In this document: positions 56,730-64,000 of the stretch, one piece after another
Layout of the letters: the number at the start of each line of letters is the position of its first letter
How positions within the stretch are numbered: position 1 is the stretch's first letter
Assembly (NCBI RefSeq): GCF_037325665.1
Contig: NC_090245.1
Span: forward strand, 108,963,996 to 109,027,995
Reading direction: 5' to 3'
From: Littorina saxatilis
Lineage: Eukaryota; Mollusca; Gastropoda; Littorinimorpha; Littorinidae
Length of the DNA: 64,000 nucleotides
Made by a program: the position numbers and the translations under genes
Notes under the pieces: generated by a model
Told to the model about the DNA's origin: nothing
Database searches by the model: none
What the model saw: only the letters and a program-made list of their open reading frames with translations

Positions 56730-56946
56730 CTCTTGTCGAATCAACATTAATGTTCACAGTCGTTTGGTTTCCGGTCAAGGAAAAGTGAACGACTTTGACG
56801 TTGACCCCGTGACTCTTGACCGTGACCTCGTAGTCACCTTTGAACCCACGGAGGTGAAAATCTGTACCGGAAGACAGCGTGCGGTGGACATGCGTACTCC
56901 ATTCGTCTTTGATCAGATGGAAAACTTGCTTGCCAGCGGCGTTTAT
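56730..56946 (-). CDS. GH10 copy 2 exon 12
   Basis: It encodes INAAGKQVFHLIKDEWSTHV, then FHLRGFKGDYEVTVKSHGVN and TGNQTTVNINVDSTR. The acceptor is TCGTTTCAG and the donor ACAAGAG|GTAAGT, phase 1, which fits both candidate terminal exons. Confidence 0.92.
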
Positions 56947-59900
56947 CTGAAACGACATGAGATTCTTGGATATTGACACAAGCATATTGTTGGAGAAATC
57001 TATCGTGTAAACGCGACTTTTCTCCTCCTTGCATTTTTTTTCTTCTTCAAATAAAGTTATATTTATTCCGTGATGTATATTTACATACTAATGATTATTA
57101 ATGTCTTCATAAAGTCAGTAATCGTATTTGACCACAAACACAACAAACTGCATGATAATGATATTGTGTTGTTAGGTATGTAAACACATATTTTAGTCAT
57201 AGCATAAATCATAAAAATCATTAAAAACGTGTAATAATTTCCCGTTTATATTATCTGGTCACAAAGCCCACTAACAAGTTTTATTCCGAAACTATAGAGG
57301 CAAAGTCCGTGGCTCAAACAGTACATGTACATGTAAATTGCTGGATGAATCTCAACATCATACATGTTAGAGCACAAGGACTATCCTTGTTCGACTTCTG
57401 GTTCATTTCCAGAAAATATAACAGATACAAATAGATTTTTTTGTCATCAAACCTCAATATGTCCGTACATAACACAATGATGAATAAAAAATTAAAAAAC
57501 CAGGAAATGTTACTTTATGGAACGTTTAACTATCGACAAAGCGAGACATTCACAACAACTTCGACCTATCTAAGTCGACAAGCAAGATAAAGGACTGAAA
57601 CATAGCGAAGACAAATAAATGGCAGAGTAAATATCTGAGAATGCTGTCTCTTCCGAAATAAAGGAAGAAAACATTTGTTTTAATTGTGGAACGTCAGCAG
57701 TCCGGCTGTTTCTGATAACGACAAAGAAGAGTCGTGTATAGACTGTCCGGCTGTTTCTGATAACGACAAGAGTCGTGTATAGACTGTCCGGCTGTTTCTG
57801 ATAACGACAAAGAAGAGTCGTGTATAGACTGTCCGGCTGTTTCTGATAATGACAAAGAAGAGTCGTGTATAGACTGTCCGGCTGTTTCTGATAACGACAA
57901 GAGTCGTGTATAGACTGTCCGGCTGTTTCTGATAACGACAAGAGTCGTGTATAGACTGTCCGGCTGTTTCTGATAACGACAAAGAAGAGTCGTGTATAGA
58001 CTGTCCTGCTGTTTCTGATAACGACAAAGAAGAGTCGTGTATAGACTGTCCGGCTGTTTCTGATAACGACAAAGAAGAGTCGTGTATAGACTGTCCGGCT
58101 GTTTCTGATAACGACAAAGAAGAGTCGTGTATAGACTGTCCGGCTGTTTCTGATAACGACAAAGAAGAGTCGTGTATAGACTGTCCGGCTGTTTCTGATA
58201 ACGACAAAGAAGAGTCGTGTATAGACTGTCCGGCTGTTTCTGATAACGACAAGAGTCGTGTATAGACAGTCCGGCTGTTTCTGATAACGACAAAGAAGAG
58301 TCGTGTATAGACTGTCCGGCTGTTTCTGATAACGACAAAGAAGAGTCGTGTATAGACTGTCCGGCTGTTTCTGATAACGACAAAGAAGAGTCGTGTATAG
58401 ACTGTCCGGCTGTTTCTGATAACGACAAAGAAGAGTCGTGTATAGACTGTCCGGCTGTTTCTGATAACGACAAAGAAGAGTCGTGTATAGACAGTCCGGC
58501 TGTTTCTGATAACGACAAAGAAGAGTCGTGTATAGACTGTCCGGCTGTTTCTGATAACGACAAAGAAGAGTCGTGTATAGACTGTCCGGCTGTTTCTTAT
58601 AACGACAAAGAAGAGTCGTGTATAGACTGTCCGGCTGTTTCTGATAACGACAAAGAAGAGTCGTGTATAGACTGTCCGGCTGTTTCTGATAACGACAAAG
58701 AAGAGTCGTGTATAGACTGTCCGGCTGTTTCTGATAACGACAAAGAAGAGTCGTGTATAGACTGTCCGGCTGTTTCTGATAACGACAAAGAAGAGTCGTG
58801 TATAGACTGTCCGGCTGTTTCTGATAACGACAAAGAAGAGTCGTGTATAGACTGTCCGGCTGTTTCTGATAACGACAAAGAAGAGTCGTGTATAGACTGT
58901 CCGGCTGTTTCTGATAACGACAAAGAAGAGTCGTGTATAGACTGTCCGGCTGTTTCTGATAACGACAAAGAAGAGTCGTGTATAGACTGTCCGGCTGTTT
59001 CTGATAACGACAAAGAAGAGTCGTGTATAGACTGTCCGGCTGTTTCTGATAACGACAAAGAAGAGTCGTGTATAGACTGTCCGGCTGTTTCTGATAACGA
59101 CAAAGAAGAGTCGTGTATAGACTGTCCGGCTGTTTCTGATAACGACAAAGAAGAGTCGTGTATAGACTGTCCGGCTGTTTCTGATAACGACAAAGAAGAG
59201 TCGTGTATAGACTGTCCGGCTGTTTCTGATAACGACAAAGAAGAGTCGTGTATAGACTGTCCGGCTGTTTCTGATAACGACAAAGAAGAGTCGTGTATAG
59301 ACTGTCCGGCTGTTTCTGATAACGACAAAGAAGAGTCGTGTATAGACTGTCCGGCTGTTTCTGATAACGACAAAGAAGAGTCGTGTATAGACTGTCCGGC
59401 TGTTTCTGATAACGACAAAGAAGAGTCGTGTATAGACTGTCCGGCTGTTTCTGATAACGACAAAGAAGAGTCGTGTATAGACTGTCCGGCTGTTTCTGAT
59501 AACGACAAAGAAGAGTCGTGTATAGACTGTCCGGCTGTTTCTGATAACGACAAAGAAGAGTCGTGTATAGACTGTCCGGCTGTTTCTGATAACGACAAAG
59601 AAGAGTCGTGTATAGACTGTCCGGCTGTTTCTGATAACGACAAAGAAGAGTCGTGTATAGACTGTCCGGCTGTTTCTGATAACGACAAAGAAGAGTCGTG
59701 TATAGACTGTCCGGCTGTTTCTGATAACGACAAAGAAGAGTCGTGTATAGACTGTCCGGCTGTTTCTGATAACGACAAAGAAGAGTCGTGTATAGACTGT
59801 CCGGCTGTTTCTGATAACGACAAAGAAGAGTCGTGTATAGACTGTCCGGCTGTTTCTGATAACGACAAAGAAGAGTCGTGTATAGACTGTCCGGCTGTTT

Positions 59901-60502
59901 CTGATAACGACAAAGAAGAGTCGTGTATAGACTGTCCGGACGGCTATCGGGGGACGTTTTGAATTATTTCAAGATAATCTAGACAACTTTTATGTAGCGA
60001 TAAAGAGAAAGAGTTGTTTAGAACGATTAGAACTACCTTCTGTTAATACCATTTGTTTCAAACTTTAGCAGTTTAAGCCCTGTACACGTACATGTTCGCA
60101 AATCAAGAGGGGAACCACTCACATTCAGATTATTACCGTCCACGAGCGCAGACCGCTTGTCCACCACGTGCTGGTCCCAGAAGCCCCACAACACGATGCC
60201 GTGCATGGCGGGATGGGAGAAGAGAACTCTCAGTGCCGTGTCGTAGTAGTCTGCCCTTACATCCGGGTCTTGCTGCTGCACGTCCAGCTCCGTCACCCAC
60301 AGGGGTAGGCCTGCTTGGGCCACGTGATCCAGGTACAGCTAAGGATTGGCCAGTTTTTAGATAATGTTACGACAGAGATATTCACAATGGGAAGCTGTGA
60401 TCATATAAGGGGACTTTTCATGCGACGACAGCGACAAAAATTATCTGGTTTCGTGAAGCTTGTTATGATCCAGTGAGATCTGTGTGGGTTAGAGGGGAAA
60501 GA

Positions 60503-60534
<32 letters not shown>

Positions 60535-62393
60535 CGTGCGTGTATGTGTGTGTGTGCGTGTGTGTGTGTGTGCGTGTGTGTGTGTGTGTGTGCTTGTGGT
60601 GGAAGATGCAAAAGCAATAATGAAAGAGGCGACAAATGAGATGAACTCAAACTGACCATCATTCGCTGGGGGTCAGGCACAGTTTCGTGGAAATGGCCCT
60701 GGAGTCCTAGAGCTTGCAGCGGGACCCCTTGTGACAGGAACTTCTGGGATTGCTGCAGGTACGCCTGAAACATAAGCCTTTTTCGCTTGATAAGTTTTAT
60801 CACTAACAACATCTTTGACATAAACTTCTGGACTTGCTGCAGGTACGCCTGAAATATAAGCCTTGTTCGCTTAAGTCTTATCACTAACAACACCTTTGGC
60901 ATGGACGCCCTGTGACAGGAACTTCTGGGCTTGCTGCAGGTACGCTTGAAACATAAGCCTTTTTTTGCTTGATAAGCCGTATCACTATCAACACCTTTGG
61001 CTTGGACATCACTGGCGTTGTTTCTCCATTTAAAACGTCGACACAACAACGGTAGCAGATTGCAGTCCTCAGATCAAAGGCATTGTGCACTTCAGATCTA
61101 ACACTTCACTCAAACACATTGTATTGTATTCAAAGTGGTTATCATCACGCTTATACTTTCAGTTTGCAAAGTTATGTTCTTACAGATCGTGTTTTGGGTA
61201 TTCTGAACGAAATGAGCTGGAGCACAATTTCAATCAAAACGTATACTACGAGGTAGAAGCAAATCCAGCAATACAGCTGATGCCGTTTACTACGAGGTGG
61301 ATTGGATTTGGATTGGATTGGATAAGATTTACAGTCCAGTGAGGTTACCCTCATGGAAATTCGGGCTGCTTTTTCCCCGGGGAAAGCGAGCTGCCATACA
61401 TACGGCGCTACCCATATTTTTTTTCCTGCATGCGTGTATTCATGTTTCCTGAGACTTAATGCCGTGTGAGATGGAATTTTTTTTTACTTTATTCCAAGTC
61501 CCACGGGTATTTGATGGACATTTTTATCTATGCCTATACAATTTTGCCAGGAAAGACCCTTTTGTCAATCGTGGGATCTTTAACGTGCACACCCCAATGT
61601 AGTGTACACGAAGGGACCTCGGTTTTTCGTCTCATCCGAAAGACTAGCACTTGAACCCACCACCTAGGTTAGGAAAGGGGGGAGAAAATTGCGGCCTGAT
61701 CCAGGCCTGAACACGCAACCTCTCGCTTCCGAGCGCAAGTGCGTTACCACTCGGCCTAGAAGAGGTAGAAGCCAAACCAGCAATACAGCTGATGCCGTTG
61801 ACTCATTACTTCAAGCTTGATGCTGGTAAAACAAGGACGAACAAGATGTTAGTCCCTCACACAGCGTAACGATATATTATCAATTGTGATGCTGATTGGT
61901 TTAAAACTATGTAATTAGTGGAGAAACCTACGTGTTTACAAAGGTCAAAGCTTCTTGCTGGGCGATGTGATCGCGTAACGAGTTGCGTCAGTCCCCGTCC
62001 AGAAAAAAAAAGAAACTCGCACTCACATCCGCGATCTCTGGCCTGGCGACGACGTTGAAGTCGTTGAGCATCAGAAGCGGCTTGGGGTCGAGCTGCTTGA
62101 CCTGCCGGTAGACGTCCTGGCTGTAGTCGGGGTTGTGGAACTGCTCCTCGAACCACTGGCCGTGAACCAGCTCGTTCATCACGTCCCAGTGGTCGGCCCT
62201 GACACACACACACAAATACAATCACATACACACACACATACATACAAATACAATCACACACACACACACACGCATACAATCACATACACACACACATACA
62301 TACAAATACAATCACACACACACACACACGCATACAATCACATACACACACATACACATACACACATACACACACACACACACACAAATATAA

Positions 62394-62428
<35 letters not shown>

Positions 62429-62486
62429 TACACACACACACACACACATACAATCACATACACACACACACACACATACATACAAT

Positions 62487-62517
<31 letters not shown>

Positions 62518-63610
62518 CAGCAATGTGGCGAGCGAAAGCGAGCTGTTCACTATTTGAAAAAGCAATGAGTGTAAATCTGGTACAACACAGCAAGCCATGT
62601 AGTATTCTGTTTATCCTACATACTGTACTTACGTGTATTTTACTGAAAATGTCTTGCAGTCGAGGCAGCTAAATTGAAGACGCTTGTTTTGGAACCTCGA
62701 TCGCTTCTAAAGCCTCGTGCAATCTATTACGTCAGCGCAAAGAAACGTCACTCTGAAAGTGTGGTGTGACGTGTTAGTTCTAAAGATTCATCGAGGGTAA
62801 TTAGCGAGCGCAATTTTTGTTTCTATAATGACGTTTGTCTCGGTGACTTTGGCATCATAAGCAGTGGAAAAACAGGTCCCTGCCAGACTTGCTTGACATG
62901 ACCTCATTTACATGATATACACACGTGTGATTTGAACGATTATCATCTCACGGGTGTCTCTCTCACGTATGTAGGATAAAAAAAACGCTGGCGCTGGACC
63001 CGAGTAAACTTTTTATTTATTTTACACAATTAAAAACATTATTAGAGTAAAATAAAACATTAAAACGTTCATAATAAACAAAAGTAAACAAGAATTAAAA
63101 AAAAAATTGACCGCCCATGCCGGGAATCAAACCCGGATCACTTTGGCCATCACTTTGATAATAGTTTTTTTAATTGTGTAAAATAAATTTAAAAAAATTA
63201 AAGTCTGCAGGACCCTAGTACTGCGTACTCGGGGATAAAATGGGATAATACACATTTTCTCTCGGTCGTGTTTATCATGTAGAACAGATAATCCTACTCG
63301 GCGACGCTCTTTAAAGTCACGACAGAATACGTTCTACTTACTTCCCCCGGTTTTGCTGAAGTACTTCATGTAGCGGAAGTAGTACTGTGAAATAATGTAT
63401 TCTCACGTCACACACTATTGCATCATAATCACTTTCCCTGAGTGACGTCACAGCATATGACGTCATACTCACTTTCCCTTGGTGATGTTGATCATGTAGT
63501 TGAGGTGGTTCTGCACGGTGACGTTGAGTTGGTGGGGTGCCATGTGCACAACGTAGGGAGGCAAGTTCTTCTCGAAGCCCCAAAACAGGTTGTGAGCTCG
63601 CACCAACATA
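56730..63610 (-). CDS. GH10 endo-1,4-beta-xylanase-like gene, copy 2 (5' part outside window)
   Basis: Five exons match exons 8-12 of copy 1 in order, phase and size (138, 172, 108, 216 and 217 bp versus 138, 172, 108, 216 and 220). Both catalytic glutamates are present (WDVMNEL and VTELDV), with HNLFWGF, GLQGHFHETV and [10 protein letters not shown]. It continues into terminal exons near 50.9 or 50.2 kb. The carbohydrate-binding half and exon 7 must lie beyond 64000. There are no stops or broken splice sites, so it looks functional. It is transcribed toward copy 1, with about 1.7 kb between the last exon here and exon 1 of copy 1. Confidence 0.92.
57000..57690. other. Part of intron 11 of GH10 copy 2, nothing distinctive
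   Basis: This is AT-rich, with no mobile element or conserved ORF recognised. Confidence 0.45.
57700..59938. repeat. 45-bp minisatellite, about 50 units
   Basis: The plus-strand unit is GTCCGGCTGTTTCTGATAAC followed by GACAAAGAAGAGTCGTGTATAGACT. A 39-bp form lacks AAAGAA. The right two thirds are almost perfectly uniform, while most length variants lie at the left. It fills much of intron 11 of GH10 copy 2. The 15-codon length gives long minus-strand artefact ORFs (SLSETAGQSIHDSSL repeated), up to 438 codons. Confidence 0.97.
60123..60338 (-). CDS. GH10 copy 2 exon 11: catalytic nucleophile
   Basis: It encodes LYLDHVAQAGLPLWVTELDV, then [20 protein letters not shown] and [20 protein letters not shown]. 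The acceptor is AATCCTTAG and the donor CTGAAT|GTGAGT. Confidence 0.93.
60503..60598. repeat. GT microsatellite with CGTG variants
   Basis: This is a (GT)n run with interspersed GC steps in intron 10 of GH10 copy 2. Confidence 0.95.
60657..60764 (-). CDS. GH10 copy 2 exon 10
   Basis: It encodes AYLQQSQKFLSQGVPLQALG then LQGHFHETVPDPQRMM. The donor is GATGATG|GTCAGT and the acceptor CTGAAACATAAG...TTTCAG. Two truncated copies of its start lie just upstream. Confidence 0.9.
60800..60958 (-). pseudogene. Two partial copies of the start of GH10 exon 10
   Basis: Exon-like starts at 60848 and 60944 encode AYLQQVQKFMSK and AYLQQAQKFLSQG, then run into intron-type sequence with AACACCTTTG. One keeps a TTTCAG acceptor and the other reads TTTCAAG. 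The unit of about 84-96 bp covers the acceptor and about 36 bp of exon. They lack the GLQGHF block, so they are not usable exons unless spliced as short extras. Confidence 0.85.
61294..61760 (-). mobile_element. Deu-type SINE in intron 9 of GH10 copy 2
   Basis: On the minus strand a tRNA-like head (GCCGAGTGGTAACGCAC, then a degenerate B box near GGTTGCGTGTTCAGGC) is followed by TTTCGGATGAGACG and AACCGAGGTCC, the hallmark of the Deu domain shared by many animal SINEs. The body ends with a (ATCCA)n tail. It is flanked on both sides by a related block of about 40 bp (about 61249-61290 and 61763-61805). Confidence 0.8.
62027..62198 (-). CDS. GH10 copy 2 exon 9: catalytic acid/base
   Basis: It encodes [20 protein letters not shown], then NPDYSQDVYRQVKQLDPKPL and [16 protein letters not shown]. 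The acceptor TGTGTGTCAG is formed at the end of a CA/GT microsatellite. The donor is GCGGAT|GTGAGT. Asn/Met differences from copy 1 leave the catalytic Glu intact. Confidence 0.93.
62204..62516. repeat. CA/CATACAAT microsatellite in intron 8 of GH10 copy 2
   Basis: This is a long CA tract with repeated ACAATCACA and CATACA interruptions, abutting the exon 9 acceptor. Confidence 0.96.
62520..63000. other. Intron 8 of GH10 copy 2, nothing distinctive
   Basis: No ORF, mobile element end or RNA gene was recognised. Confidence 0.45.
63006..63205. repeat. Long inverted repeat with a tRNA-like B-box segment in the loop
   Basis: TTTATTTTACACAATTAAAA near 63014 and its reverse complement near 63170-63195 form arms of about 35 bp. 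In the loop, minus strand, CCGGGTTTGATTCCCGG looks like a tRNA T arm (B box), but no matching 5' half was found. It could be a MITE or a foldback element carrying a tRNA remnant. Confidence 0.5.
63473..63610 (-). CDS. GH10 copy 2 exon 8
   Basis: It encodes [20 protein letters not shown], then [20 protein letters not shown] and NITKGK. The acceptor is TATCTGCAG and the donor GGAAA|GTGAGT. It is the first exon of copy 2 visible in the window. Confidence 0.92.
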
Positions 63611-63779
63611 CTGCAGATACAAGATGTACATCAAGACCACAGTAAGATACAAGAAAAACGTCATTATCACTCAAAGATTCAAGATGCACATCGTTATCCC
63701 TTCAAGATACAAGATACACGTCATTATTGTAAATTGTATTAATTTCTTTCAATGTTTATTATTATTTGATTTTACAGAA

Positions 63780-63865
63780 TAATGTATTTATGTATGTTTT
63801 TGTAATGCGCTTAGAGCAGTATCAGGATTTGCTCTATAAATCTCTTAGCGCACTGTGATTGTTTC
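63780..63865 (+). repeat. SINE/LINE-type 3' end motif
   Basis: GTAATGCGCTTAGAGCAGTA, then GCTCTATAAATC, resembles the GCGCTATATAAAT ends of invertebrate SINEs. No head is visible. Confidence 0.35.
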
Positions 63866-64000
63866 AATAACGATATTGTCAGTAACGACAATAGATTAGA
63901 ACGTTTGAAAAGGCACATTTTTCTGCCAGCGTTTGGATAACTTGTGGACAGGTCGAGTTAGATCTACTTTTGTGTGTGTGTCGGCTTTGCACATGTCAGG

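Noticed and set aside
57680-59913. Minus-strand ORFs of 190-438 codons with SLSETAGQSIHDSSL repeats
   Set aside because: They are products of a 45-bp minisatellite whose length is a multiple of three. The array lies inside an intron of GH10 copy 2, and no start context or non-repeat coding sequence is attached.

Overview
The window looks like nuclear DNA of a gastropod mollusc, probably a grazing snail. The evidence is short phased exons with GT-AG introns, long GT/CA and CT microsatellites, gastropod-type SINEs and LINEs, a Tc1/mariner transposon, and a cluster of glycoside hydrolase family 10 (GH10) genes of the type known from snails. The species is not identified.

The right half (about 27.8-64 kb) holds the host genes: two head-to-tail paralogues on the minus strand encoding secreted GH10 endo-1,4-beta-xylanase-like enzymes. 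Copy 1 (27.86-48.29 kb) is nearly complete: 12 exons in phase, with a possible signal peptide, a CBM4/9-like carbohydrate-binding domain and a GH10 barrel carrying both catalytic glutamates (WDVINE and VTELDV). Copy 2 enters at the right edge. Its last five GH10 exons (63.61-56.73 kb) are visible, followed by two alternative terminal exons near 50.9 and 50.2 kb, each with an AATAAA. Homologous exons keep the same phases and almost the same lengths, so this is a tandem gene duplication.

The introns are loaded with tandem repeats: a 76-bp satellite of about 111 units (8.4 kb) in intron 1 of copy 1, a 59-bp array, a 45-bp array of about 50 units, a 42-bp array and a 37-bp array. Several small duplications span exon-intron junctions and multiply splice sites. 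Introns also hold a tRNA-SINE, a hAT-like MITE, a MITE with a TA duplication, a Deu-type SINE and a LINE of about 4 kb.

The left half (1-27 kb) has no confident host gene. It is a mosaic of mobile elements: an RNase H-type LINE with an open ORF at the left edge, and a Tc1/mariner element with an intact DD34E transposase that has been entered by two different LINEs. There are also four further LINE fragments, SINEs with clean target-site duplications, a tyrosine-recombinase-like fragment and a Pif1/Helitron-type helicase fragment. At 13.65-15.83 kb lies an unexplained array: a near-palindromic core (AAGTTCATAACTT followed by CACA) recurs about every 177 bp in both orientations, with little obvious similarity between copies.

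No bacterial-type system, CRISPR array, rRNA gene or confident functional tRNA gene was seen.
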